A DNA stretch of 64,000 bases from Pristionchus mayeri (lineage: Eukaryota; Nematoda; Chromadorea; Rhabditida; Neodiplogasteridae). Under the pieces are notes generated by a model. The model made no database searches and had not been told where the DNA came from. It was given only the letters and a program-made list of their open reading frames with translations. How positions within the stretch are numbered: position 1 is the stretch's first letter; every line of letters starts with the position of its first letter. Shown piece by piece: positions 1 to 10,503 of the stretch. Made by a program: the position numbers and the translations under genes. The stretch spans positions 34,420,758-34,484,757 of the forward strand of contig BTRK01000001.1 of NCBI GenBank assembly GCA_036245805.1. Direction: 5' to 3'.

Positions 1-2000
1 GCACGCAAACACGCATAAAATTCATCACAGGTGCGATGGTCCGCTTCGGGTGTCTGGACAGGCATCGAATGGAGGGAGTAAACCACGTCGAGTGCCTCGC
101 AAACGGAGAGTGGAGCGAGATGAACACACGCTGCAGACCACTCGGATAGGCCAAGCATACCGTAAGCTCCGCCTACATTAGGCCCCGCCCACTTTCTGAA
201 GGTTCTCTGAAATATGCTATTCTTTCTGCCCTTCACTTGTTCTTTGATCTCTTCTTTTTCAAATTGGCTTGTGATTACTGGTAATTGTGCTTGTCAACGA
301 TAAATGTGCTTGCGTTGTAGATAGAAATGGAGCTGGATGTGAATAGTCCAATTATCTCTCGCATCGAAGAACTGTGGAAGGCAAATGAAAACATTAGATG
401 TATAACTTAATTTGTTAATAGCCATCGGTTTATTCACGGCAAAACTTGCGAAGGCAACAACTTTGCATATTGAAAAGAAGCCTCGAAAGAATAGCACAAC
501 TCATCGCAGAAATAATGGAGAGGAATCGTGAGGTAGCGAGTTTACAGCAATGGAATTCCGAGGGGTAGGGCCTTCAGGGGGTTCACTAGACTGGTAGTCA
601 GGAACTGTTGCAGAGTCACGAGGAGATTCTCTCGGAATCACATGTATCTCTCCTCCGTCTCGACATTCGCGACGACGAACATGCAGAAAGCCATGGGGAA
701 GTCGAGTGGCTGTCCGTACTCATTCTCAGTGACGGGAGTGATGGATAACTCCCGCGTCGAGTTGAGCGAGGGAGAGGTGGAGAGGACACGGTGAGAGAAT
801 CCTTCGGAAGGGCGCATTCGTGTGGATGAACTATTGATGAATGAAGGGGTGATCGTATTCCCTCGAATCAGAGGAAATGGAGTATAAACAAATGTAAGTG
901 AGAAGAATGGGGATGAGAACAGGGTGGATAAGGAGAGGGAGAGTGACGTGGAGGAGAGGGGGGGGGGAGCGAGCGAATGGTGAGACGAGTGAGAGGAGGA
1001 GGGGAGGGAGGAAGGAGGAGAGGACACAGTGAGTGAATATTTCAGAAGGGCGATTTCCTGTGGATGGACAGTTGATGAATGACTCTTTCTCGCTCCTCTT
1101 CTGCGCCAACAGATAAATCATCACTGTCTGCAGGCGCCAGAGAGGTGTCAATTAGCGCCAGAAAGGTGCAACTGAAGAGATCCTATCAGAGAACATACCA
1201 ACGTTGCAAGGGGTCCACAACGGGTAGGACACGAGTTTGCAGAATGGAACTATTCAAATCATAATCATCACTCCTAGTTTTTCTACCATCCCTCATACGC
1301 AGTTTTTCGTTTTATTATTTGGGAATCGAGGCAAATTTTGAGAGAAATTAACTGGATGTGTGAATGTTTATGTGGAAAGAGGGCCAAGGAAGGAGGTAGC
1401 AATACGGGAGGTGTTGTATTGTAACCAGTATGTGCTCCCCCACTTTAGCATATATAAATTTTGATACCAGGCGATCTTGAGTTTCACTCCAAATTAACGA
1501 CCCCGGGTTCATGGTTTGTGGATTTCCATGAACGGGGGAGCACATACTGGTAACAATGCAACAACTCACATATTGCTACTCCTTCTGTCAAGCGAATGGT
1601 ACTAAGTTGCGGAAATGCCCCCCCCCCCCCCGATTATTTACTCTTGGACAATACTGCCATAAAATATTCCAAATCCTCAACATGAAAATTTCCGAAGTTC
1701 GGCCAAATTTTCCGGACAGATCATTTATCGACAGTAACGCATCGTGAACTTTGCAAATTGTTAACTAATCCGGAGGGGAAAACTCAATTCAACAAATACA
1801 TAAATAAAATATGGGAAGTGGAAAGTAATGATACAATAGGATTACTGATACAGGGAGAGAAGTGTACACGATTGGATAATCAATAATGGGACATTCACAG
1901 CGATATGAATGCGGTAGGAGGATACTGTAGGCTGCTGATAATCTAGCCGGAAGTACGGTATGCTCACCACTAACACATCGAGAATAATAATAAAGAAAAT
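1..2000. other. Intergenic DNA, no gene recognised
   Basis: I find no supportable coding exon here. The Ser/Pro-rich minus-strand reading frame at 638-1027 is a translation of purine-rich low-complexity DNA. A diverged tandem duplication of about 65 bp pairs 775-840 with 1015-1082. An inverted-repeat element lies at 1410-1567. The stretch 1697-1931 is a diverged copy of the sequence just downstream of LSM2 (5381-5580), and here it lies just downstream of the OXA1L-like stop codon. Confidence 0.6.
1410..1567. repeat. MITE-like inverted-repeat element
   Basis: The two ends (1410-1440 and 1535-1566) are inverted copies of about 31 bp with few mismatches, built around AGTATGTGCTCCCC. About 95 bp separate them. 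The foldback architecture without coding capacity fits a non-autonomous DNA transposon. No clear target-site duplication is visible, so the superfamily is unknown. Confidence 0.6.
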
Positions 2001-4955
2001 CTAGAGAGTCGTTTTGCCTTTACCAGCATTCTTGAACTTTGCTGCATCCTTAGCCTTCATCTCCGCCATAGAAAGAGGTGACTATAAAAAATGAATTAAA
2101 AATTTAGATATATTTTCGCCTTCTTTAACATGTTTTTTTGCCTTTTTTGATGCGGCCACACGAGATATATTCGTGGCTCATTTTCTTTAGATTCTTTAGA
2201 TAAGTTTTCTTAGGATTACCCGGGAACCTTTTTACTAGTTTGACGAAACGACGCAGAACTAGGGTAATTTGTGCCTCTGAATCCCATTCCGGGGCGCGCG
2301 GCAACCAATAGAACAGAATAAACTTCCCACCTTGTAGTTGTTCACGACGAAAGGAATCTTCAGTATTTTTCGGATAGGCTCCAGGCGGAAGAGAACAGCG
2401 TATGCAAGTGACATTGCATTAGATGCACACCTTAAGGAAGCATGGGTACTTCTCGGATAGTTGGCCCGCCCCCCAATCCTCCCCTATCATTTCTCACAAC
2501 CCCCACATTTAAAAGGGGTTGTGGGGTCGAAAATCAGGAAAAGATACCTAAAAATTAATGGGATGGAGGGAAAGGGGGGGGGGGGTGAGCCAGTTATGCC
2601 GAAGCATGTGTATACATTGAGCCTACGTTAGTACAAATCAGAAAAAAAACGAACAAGGCTACGCAAAGTCCACTTCCGAGTTGACTGGTTGCGATGAATA
2701 AGATGGCACTAGGCACAACAACCCTGACCCAGGGCGACATTTTGCCATTCGACTGACTCACGTTAACTCCAAATCTTAAAATTCGAATATTTGATCAAGT
2801 CATATTGCCAGAAAATAGTAAACAAACGCGAGAATGAGTCCAGTCGTTGTGGCCGAAAGCAAAGGGAGGATGAAATAGGGATCAGCGAGTGTGAGGTCTG
2901 TGAACCACAGCATTCCCCCGGTAGAGAAACCAGGGTAATTCGCCTGATTTGACATCTTAGTATTGAAAATCATCCTAAAATCACAAACCTCGATCATTCC
3001 CTTGATTGCGAAAAATTGAGTGATGAAGACCCCTCCGTACGCCATGTTACCCGCAAAGGTTCGACCCAATTTGATGTCCTGTCACAATATGATTAAAGTT
3101 ACCCTACAACCGTGAAATTATTTGAATTTCCGCGCGTGTCTGATCACGGCAAAAGGAATAAGAGTATGCATAAACAAGAGAACGGGCGTGATCAGGCACG
3201 CGCTCAAACTCAAATAATTTCAAGGGTGTTGGTTAACTGTAAATAGACAACTTCTAGCACTAAGGGAGGGAAAGCTAACGGAACAATTGCAATATTGTGC
3301 ATTTTCGGAAAACTACGGTTCGGCAACTGAATACAGCTCAATAACTAATAATCATATCATCATTTGAGCAGTAACACCTTCTATCAGTTACCCCAAATAC
3401 AAAAACGCTTTTTAAAATTTTTTCTTCTTATCCTACTTGCAATTGTTTTAGGTGGAGGAGGCCGATGGTACAGTCTTGGAGGAGGCCGATGGTACAGTCT
3501 GTTTCATGTTCGATATATATATATGAACTACATAGTGTACATGAAACATATCTAAACATGATACAGCAATTTTCCAATAAGAGAACTCTAGTCTTTACGC
3601 AATCATGTCAAAAATGGTTTACTGAAAATCGAACTACCGGATTATTATACGGCTAAAAATACCATATGACCGAAATGTAGCCGAACTGTGTTCTTTCCGC
3701 CTTACCGATGCCCTAGCCTAGTTCTGTGAAATATTTCCGGGAGAGAGTGAGAGAGAGTGCATATTTTGAAACAGTTGATAGGATACAAAAGGTAAACGAG
3801 ACCAAGCGCATAATTTCGGAATCGGATAGATATACATTATTATTCTAACCTTTGACTTAAGGAAATCCCTCTGCTCTGTAACTATTTTCTGGGCCAGCAC
3901 ATTGTCTCGTTCTTTCCTCGCATGCTCCTGCCTCGCTCTGAAAAAAACAGTTAGTTCAACGTGCCTCCAATGGGCACTAGGTCGGATGAGAACTATGATG
4001 TCATACCGCATATAAAAGGCGGCATGACGCCATAGTCATCATTCGACCTAGTGCCGTCCAATGCATCAACTTTACTTGAACAGATCCAATTCCTGCTTGT
4101 ACAAGCTCTGTTTGGCAGCTACTCTATGAGACATGATAGGGACAGCTATGAGAGCAAGTCGAAGTGCAACTGTCGCTGCAATATAACCAAATTAACATAA
4201 ACAAATTTTCATTTCGCAATGAAGTTCATGGTGGTAAAACAGTTCGCACAAACGAAGTCGAATCATGCTTGTTCGGTTTTTCTTATATTCTGAATAATCA
4301 ACTTGGAATAATCTACTTCGAACTAGGACGTTTCGCACAATTGTTGAGAGCGCGAACACCGAAAAAATGAATATATTTTTCGCATGCGCTTGAAGGGAAA
4401 TTATGCGAAACTTCGTAGATCGATTTCGCTTGCTCGAAATGTCTTATCACCAAGTTCATTACCAGAAACGATCGTTAGCCACCATGGAATGTCCGCATAC
4501 ATATGAATGCCTTCCATTGCCATTTGGAAGTAATACGACGGGTTCGACCACGAAATAAGACCAAGTTCTCCAAGTGCACTTTGGCTACTGTCGACGAGGT
4601 CGTAAATCGGAGGTGGAGAAGGAGGGATGTCGTCCAATTTAAGCTTAATTAGACACGTTCGTTTCATAAAGTTGTGGAAAAGAAAAGAAATATTCTCTAA
4701 GAAAGACAGTTTTTCCTCAGAATACAGTTAAAGGATAAGGCACTATGTCGGATGTCGGATATATCAAAAGCGGTGTGATGTGATAGTTCTCATCCGACCT
4801 AGTTCCCTCGATAAACAACGTACACTGCTGCCAGAGTCGAAGATGTGACCCTTGCTAGAGAGAGATCTCTGGGCGACAGAAGCTCCAACAACTCGCATGC
4901 GACATTTCAATATACTTCGTCCAATTGGAGCAACAGCTCTCGGCAAAGATAGCAT
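2001..4955 (-). CDS. OXA1L: OXA1/YidC-family mitochondrial inner-membrane insertase
   Basis: The product inserts proteins, including mitochondrially encoded subunits, into the inner mitochondrial membrane. Exons (minus strand): 4955-4826, 4696-4463, 4175-4076, 3937-3850, 3078-2989, 2943-2828, 2774-2663, 2430-2331, 2081-2001. The start at 4955 opens an Arg/Ser-rich, acid-poor leader (MLSLPRAVAPIGRS) typical of a mitochondrial presequence. Family landmarks follow in order: DIPWWLTIVSATVALRLAL (first membrane helix), a charged stretch KARQEHARKERD, GVFITQFFAIKGM, TGGMLWFTDLTLADPYFILP, and ASNAMSLAYAVLFRLEP before the end of the core. The short tail is lysine-rich (AAKFKNAGKGKTTL). The junction between the seventh and eighth exons does not close in phase with canonical splice sites, and the expected 'YW' before CASN is missing, so that boundary is unresolved. 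It lies 661 bp downstream of LSM2 on the same strand. The family call is firm; OXA1L rather than COX18 rests on the presequence, order and length. Confidence 0.85.
3097..3237. repeat. AAAGTTAC-type MITE in OXA1L intron
   Basis: A foldback of about 140 bp with arms of about 50 bp. The left arm 3097-3148 and right arm about 3185-3236 share, in inverted orientation, GAAATTATTTGA and CGTGATCA-type segments. It lies in the intron between 3078 and 3937. A diverged sister copy is at 9796-9916. Confidence 0.65.
3452..3594. repeat. 24-bp tandem duplication and ATGTTTCA hairpin-family copy
   Basis: At 3452-3499 a 24-bp unit (GGAGGAGGCCGATGGTACAG core) occurs twice in direct orientation. Immediately after it, 3500-3593 carries the inner palindrome and right arm of the ATGTTTCA hairpin family: GTTTCATGT, a loop, ACATGAAACATATCTA, then TTTTCCAATAAGAGA and CTAGTC. 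The left outer arm is missing, apparently replaced by the duplication. Confidence 0.55.
3973..4055. repeat. GGCACTAGG-family MITE
   Basis: An 83 bp near-palindrome starting GGCACTAGGTCGGATGA and ending with its inverse. It is flanked by CTCCAATG (3965-3972) and GTCCAATG (4056-4063), a 7-of-8 match consistent with an 8-bp target-site duplication. It lies inside an OXA1L intron. Eight-bp duplications are typical of hAT-like elements. Confidence 0.7.
4739..4806. repeat. GGCACTAGG-family MITE, short copy
   Basis: A 68 bp copy (GGCACTATGTCGGATG at the left, CATCCGACCTAGTTCC at the right) lying in the first OXA1L intron. Flanks AAGGATAA and CTCGATAA share GATAA and may be a decayed 8-bp duplication. 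Confidence 0.55.
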
Positions 4956-5615
4956 CTAAAATATTATTATTATTATTATAAATCAGAACAGCATCATACA
5001 GATAGGAGTTACACACATGCATACACAGGAATACGGGAAAAACAGGTGGAAGGAATAAAGGAGGGTAGTGGGGTGGCAGGGACACAAAGAGGCGTGGAGT
5101 ATTTCACAGTGCGCATTTTACTCTCACACTGAATTGTCCTTTTCGGGAGGCTAATAAAGTCAGTCTTGGCACAAGAGCCAAAGAGCAGATACTTAGGAGA
5201 CTCATATGAAACGTAACAAGCTTACGCCTAAGGCTGATCAGCAAATAACAAGCAATCTAATCACAAATTTAAAGTTGTGAAGAAAGTAGTGAAAAACAAA
5301 AATTGAGAAATCAGCTGCCTTAAAATAATTTCTTTGACAATATTGTCCTGGGAAATTCAAAACCCTCGAATAAAACCCTCGGTTCGACCAACTTTTCCGG
5401 AGAGATCCTTTATCGACAGTAACGCATGGTGAACTTTGCAAATTGTAAACTAATCCGGAGAGAACAACACAACTCAACAAGTGCATACATAATGGAGGGG
5501 AAGCGGAAATAAACGATAGAACTGGATTACCGTAATCAGGGAGAGAGGGGACATTCAAGCATATCGGGATACTGTAGGTGGATACTGAAGGGATACGGTA
5601 GTCGATGGGTACTGC
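4956..5615. other. OXA1L-LSM2 intergenic region
   Basis: No exon found. The segment 5381-5580, just downstream of the LSM2 stop, is similar over about 200 bp to 1697-1931 downstream of the OXA1L stop. The shared words include ATCGACAGTAACGCAT and AACTAATCCGGAG. The two genes therefore share a duplicated 3' flank. Confidence 0.6.
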
Positions 5616-6634
5616 TCACTTCTTGTTGGCTGCGATCTCCTTTCTGGTCGCGTCCTGCAGCAGCTGCGTGTCCACGTGCTCGGCCGGCAGATGCACGTAC
5701 CGCACCACAGATCTGTAATGGCCAATCGACTACCGTAATCGAAGGGGAGTGGCGGAGCGCGCACTGAGTCAGAACAGATAGCGGCAGGACCGCATATCGG
5801 CGAGAGTGCGCCGTTCGCGACGACTAGAAACTGTTTTTTTTTTAAATTGCTTTTTAAAATTCAATTGCTTCAACTGCTTTATTGAGTTCGCCCACCGGTT
5901 TCAATTTACGAGTACAGCGTGAAACACAAATCTCCCGAAACGAGAAACTCCAATGGTATAGCGAAAGTAATTGGTTTCAAGAAGACTTTCCTACTTCATT
6001 CTCTAACATTTTAGATTTTTAATAATAATAATAATTAAATAATAACATCTTTAAAAATACAGTGAATTTAGCTGACCCTCTGATGAAGCAGTTCTTGACG
6101 GAGAGCATGTGAGGGAAGCGCTCCTGGTCCGACACCGAGATGTCCAGCAGCTTCATGTTGAGGTACTGGTCCACCGAGTGCAGCGTGCCACAGATGCTGC
6201 AATATCGACTACCGTACTCTACGAGGCGCACTCGGTCAGCATTATGATCTCGGCTCTCTCGTCAGCTGCGAAAAAGGAATAACAACAAGGAGTGACTCAA
6301 AGTGGGGTCAGGCTAGGCCGGATCAGTAAAGTAGAGCAAAATTGCTAATTGAAAGCCGATGTCGATTTGAAAATTATCGATTAGCCTCACCTGAGGTCAT
6401 TCTTGAGCTCGACGACGACTTCCTTGCCCACGAGCGTCTTGAAGAAGGAGAAGAAGAGCTGCAAGGGGCACTTTGTAAATTACCAAGCAATAATGTCTTT
6501 AACCAGACCATAACGGGGCACATGTTGGTATTACTTAGCGTTACCTCATTGACAACTTTGTTCTTAGTAAGAATCACACCGTGAAATCTCAACCATAGAT
6601 GGAAAACACTAGAAGAGAAATAAGTTCTCACCAT
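5616..6634 (-). CDS. lsm-2: LSM2, U6 snRNA-associated Sm-like protein
   Basis: LSM2 is a subunit of the Lsm2-8 ring that binds the U6 snRNA 3' end in the nucleus and of the Lsm1-7 ring in cytoplasmic mRNA decay. Exons (minus strand): 6634-6632 (the ATG alone), 6458-6391, 6196-6077, 5712-5616. They join in phase to 95 residues, exactly the length of the human protein. Recognisable segments are LFFSFFKTLVGKEVVVELKN (Sm1), ICGTLHSVDQYLNMKL, HMLSVKNCFIRGS (Sm2, containing the RNA-contacting R-G pair) and VVRYVHLPAEHVDTQLLQDA at the C terminus. The first coding exon consists only of the start codon, directly followed by GTGAGA. The gene sits between TSEN34 and OXA1L on the same strand. Confidence 0.95.
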
Positions 6635-7234
6635 GTCTCTCGCGTAGTTGGGCGGAGAGGGGAACTGAAGTAAGTTTGCAATTAGATCAATCGATGTTTT
6701 CAAGAGATCAAATGATCAAGCAGATATGATCATGGTCTCGAACCAAGTCTGATAATAAAGACGGGAAAACCAAGCAACAACTTTATCAATTTCTATGAAC
6801 ATGAATCTTCACTTAACAACAATTAAGAAACAATAATTAGCCTACAAATTCATACCATTTACCGTGAGTACGGTAGACTACTGGAAGGTACGGTAGTGGC
6901 ACTCTACATCAGAAAAAAAACGAGAGTGCACAAATTTGAAAGATTATTCTACTCCACTATTCACAAAATGAATGCTGCTCTATAGAAATAGCGAAAGAGT
7001 GAAAGAGTGACGGAGTAACAACAACAATCATGAAACAGTATCCACCCTACTCTCCAGTGCGCACACTCTCATCAATCAAAGATATACTCGTGAGTACGGT
7101 AGCCTTCATCTGAATCAGTAAGAGAGCGATAGAGTGCATGAACTAGAGAGAGATTTCTCATCCTACAGTACTACTCACTCTACACGATATCTTTAGACGT
7201 AGCGAGAGAGTATGCGATCTAACGAGATCTCATC
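6635..7234. other. TSEN34-LSM2 intergenic region
   Basis: About 600 bp without a recognised exon. It contains TACGGTAG words (for example near 6880 and 7090) and purine-rich GAGAGAG stretches. It must hold the LSM2 5' UTR and either an LSM2 promoter or an operon spacer. Confidence 0.5.
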
Positions 7235-9759
7235 TCAGATCTCACTGAGCAGGGGAGTGAATGACTGGAGGGCGAGGTACTGTGGGTGGATGCTGCCACT
7301 CACCACCGCCAGCAGCGCCTTCTTGCACACCTGCAAGCACATACTACTCGAAGACTACCCTATTTCTTTCTGACCACTTGAGCGATGGAGACTAGGGATG
7401 ACAAATCGGAACTCGGCATCAATGCGATCAGCTAAGCGATTTGCATCTAAAAGCCGGCTTGGCGAGTCTCTCAAGTCGGCGATCGACCCGGCAAAGATCC
7501 CTCTCTCCCTTCAACTCGGCGTCGCCGGGTTGAAAGGAGATATTCGTATGCAAATACCTCACTTTCTCTGGATCGAATATATCGAGCGTGGTAATTTCCC
7601 CATCAATTTGCACGCAGATCGCCGAGTTGAGGCCGACTTCAAACAAAGGGAGAGGGGATCGAAGCCGGCTTGGGTAAATTTGAATGTCGCCTCAAGCCGG
7701 CTTGAACCAGTTAGCGCCTCTTTCAAGTCGGATCGAGTTATGAAGCCGATTTGTCATCCCTAATGGAGACCAACATTTTTCATCCAAGATAATTTTCTTC
7801 GATTGATACAGATGAAACGTTTAATTACCAGGATGGTAAAATTAGGTGATAGGTCAAGCTAATCGTCAGTAGATATTTTTTGGGGGGAAACCGATGAAAC
7901 ATTCATTATCCGGGATGACGAAATCTGATGCTATATCAAAGCATAAAGATCAAAGATCAAACCTGATTGGCGGTCCTCGCGAAGGAGAGCATCGCTGTTG
8001 ACGTCTGATCCGCGTCCGAATCCACGCAACGAACCATGAACTCGGCGTGCGCACGCCCCGGCTTTTCTGAGCAGCATTTGGTAACTAGGGTTTCCATGAT
8101 TGAGGGCAAAACCGTAAAGTTATCTCTTCATAACGTACTCTGGACACTCAATCAGTAGAGTATCGTGAAACAATAAAATAGGCAGAAAATGCACAGATAT
8201 GATCAAGCAAAGTGAGGTATTGAGACAAAAGTTAAGATACAAAATTAGAAAAATGAGAAAATAAGGAAAACCCAACCTTTGTACACGAGAAAGTGGCAGC
8301 CAAAACGGACGCCGCTTGTGACGAAGAAACCACGCGACCAGAGATCACGGAAGACTATCTGCAATGGGTAATCAATCAATCAATATTTCTCATTTCAAGC
8401 GCTAACGCTAGTTGGGGATCGATAAATGAATAAATATATAGTCTTAGGGACAATATTCATCTTACAAGTCAACACTCACTCGAAAAAAATCGCTCAATTG
8501 ATATTTGACATAATGTAAACAAAAATGAAAAATTGCATAAGAATAGAATAAATATCGCTCACCTTCCGTATTCGGAAATCTAGAGTGTCGAACTCTTCCG
8601 GGAAAGCCACAGATTCATACGCAAGATCTGATGAGGAATCTGGAAATCAAAAGAATTATCGATTATATTTAAAGGTTTGACTTACCCATCCTGATCAGCA
8701 CTGCACTCCTCGTTTGTGATGATGCCGCGGAAACTTCGGCGTGGGCGCTATCGAGTTCTTCCTCCGTTAGCATCGACAGCACTTCGTCCGGGCGCAGTTT
8801 CTGCCAAAGAAAGGACCTATTTATTATTTATAAAGATAAAGACTACAATACTACTTTTCTACAAAACAGCAGCCCAAATTGACTGGGAATCAGAGGGGAT
8901 GCTTAATGTAAGGTGCAATAGTGTATAAATCCCAGTTCATTATCATCAATATCATTCACTATCATTTCGGGCTGAACCCACGAAGGAAAGAAGTCTCAAA
9001 AACAGGAGACTAGTTACCTTGGCGACGACAGATCCATCTTCCTCGGCCTTCCTCTTAAGATTCTTCATTTTCCGACCCACAGCAATCTTTCGGGCGAGTT
9101 CTAGAGACTATAATATTGCTAATCTAGGGCTAAGACAATAATCTACCTCAAGCTGCGATTTCTCCGTTTTGTCCGGCACTCTGAAGTCATCGTTGTCCGT
9201 GGCGACGGGTCGTTTCAAGCGGACAAGATTGAGAAAACCTTAATTTCATAGTTAAACTAAAATAAGTAAATGACTAGATTAAGTCATTGGGTTTAATTGA
9301 TATTTTAATCAACGCTCAAGCTAAACTAATTGTAGCACACCTTCAGTGCAATGACTACACTATCATAAAGAAGCTCACCATTATCCATTGCAACTGCTAC
9401 TTGCTCGGGCATCAAATACGAGTAGCTGGTAGTGGAGGAACTCGGGCCGAGCAACTCCAGCGAGGAGCCAAAGTCCGGCACGATACGGTAGCGATCACAG
9501 ATGAAATCTGCATCTAAAGTCAAATTTTTATATCGGATCCAGTAATATGTTCCTCCAAACTAGCATCGGCTGTTCCTACAGAGCCAATCTTCTATTAAAG
9601 GGAGAGAAAAAAGACACCATAAAGGGAATTTTTTTGAGCACAAAAGAGAAGTTAGAACTGACCAGTTCTATTGAAAAGGACGAAAGATCCATTGATGAAG
9701 TGTACGCGACACGGGACAATCGCTGATGTCAAAGCGTCCGAAACGCCATCAACACTCAT
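7235..9759 (-). CDS. TSEN34: tRNA-splicing endonuclease subunit TSEN34 (Sen34)
   Basis: This catalytic subunit of the tRNA intron endonuclease cleaves the 3' splice site of pre-tRNAs. Exons (minus): 9759-9663, 9513-9379, 9238-9147, 9107-9018, 8800-8686, 8639-8563, 8358-8277, 8066-7963, 7330-7235. All phases close, giving 295 residues (human 310). The N-terminal domain has YLMPEQVAVAMDNGFLNLV, matching the family LLMPEEA motif, followed by a charged linker with KMKNLKRKAEEDG. The nuclease domain has FRDLWSRGFFVTSG and RFGCHFLVY. The expected catalytic triad is present: Tyr228 (FLVY), His236 (AHAEF) and a lysine at 267 or 268 (CKKALL). The product ends in QYLALQSFTPLL, comparable with the family's VVYTSLQW. 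The last intron carries a 370 bp hAT-like MITE. It is the first of three co-oriented genes and is divergent from BUD13. Confidence 0.93.
7393..7762. mobile_element. hAT-type MITE with perfect 8-bp target duplication
   Basis: A 370 bp element beginning TAGGGATGACAAATCGG and ending with the inverse (CCGATTTGTCATCCCTA). It is flanked on both sides by ATGGAGAC (7385-7392 and 7763-7770), an exact 8-bp target-site duplication diagnostic of hAT-like insertion. The interior is built of repeated and inverted AAGCCGGCTTG-type words. The reading frames inside are by-products of this structure. It lies in the last intron of TSEN34. Confidence 0.85.
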
Positions 9760-9795
9760 CGTGACATACGCTTATTCCTGCAATCGAGGAACGTA

Positions 9796-9916
9796 AAAGT
9801 TACTCAACACCCGTGAATTATTTGAATTTCCGCGTGTGCCTGATCAAGGCAAAATGAGTGAGAGAGAATGCAAAAATAAGAGTGTGCGTGACATTTAAAG
9901 AGTGTTTGGTAACTTT
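9796..9916. repeat. AAAGTTAC-type MITE upstream of TSEN34
   Basis: Inverted ends AAAGTTACTCAACACC (left) and GGTAACTTT (right). The left arm includes GAATTATTTGAATTTCCGCG, shared with the copy at 3097-3237. It starts 37 bp upstream of the TSEN34 start codon. Confidence 0.6.
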
Positions 9917-9921
9917 AGCGA

Positions 9922-10226
9922 CACTTGTATAGAAGCGTAAACGGAGGCGAAGCTCGGACCAGCCGTCAAGATCGATGTCCTCCACAAAACAAAGTTTGTC
10001 CCCGTGCTGTTCGGTACAATGATGTGGGCTTTTATAGTGGCATGCCTTTATGGCAGTGTGGGGAGAAAACATCCCTCTCCTCTCGCCGGCCTCCCTCACA
10101 GGAAAGGGATGCTTTGTCCCCCGCACTGTCATAAAATCACAGGTCGCGGTACCGAACATCATGGGAACAAATTAATTCCCGCGGAGGAGAGAGCCTTTGC
10201 AGCTGGTCCGAATTTCTATACCAGTG
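9922..10226. repeat. Foldback element in the divergent promoter
   Basis: A 305 bp foldback. The left end CACTTGTATAGAA and right end TTCTATACCAGTG are inverted copies, as are CGGACCAGC/GCTGGTCCG and TGTTCGGTAC/GTACCGAACA further in. The pairing continues with indels almost to the centre. No target duplication is evident. Confidence 0.65.
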
Positions 10227-10503
10227 CAAAATTGACAAGTAAAACACATTCAATAATTGAAAAACAATAAAAACAAAATTTCGAAAATTTGAAAGCAAAA
10301 CCGGAAATTATAGTGATGAGAACCGTTGAAAAGAGAAAAGTTTGACGATTTCTTACAGTCTGAAATCATGAGGTTGCACAACCATTCAATTGCGGATTGA
10401 CTTTCGAATTTCACCTGTTGAATTCGTGTTTCTATTCGAATTAGCTTTATAATTGTGTTGTTGTTTGTCTCTAATTGATTGCTGCATCGTTCCGCTCTTA
10501 TAG

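Larger units (their letters stand above)
9760..10503. promoter_or_regulatory. Divergent TSEN34/BUD13 promoter region
   Basis: These 744 bp separate two divergent start codons, so both promoters must lie here or use upstream outrons. No individual promoter motif is assignable. Two foldback elements (9796-9916 and 9922-10226) occupy more than half of it, leaving 10227-10503 as ordinary AT-rich sequence before BUD13. Confidence 0.5.

Noticed and set aside
638..1027. Minus-strand Ser/Pro-rich open frame
   Set aside because: It is the translation of GA/CT-rich low-complexity DNA, with no splice context or homology, and it overlaps a tandem duplication.
7398..7763. 121-codon open frame inside the TSEN34 intron
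   Set aside because: It coincides almost exactly with the hAT-type MITE and reflects its repeated internal words.
9287..9310. GGGTTTAATTGA resembling the start of a nematode SL1 leader
   Set aside because: Similarity ends after the first few bases, no donor or Sm site follows, and it lies in a TSEN34 intron.
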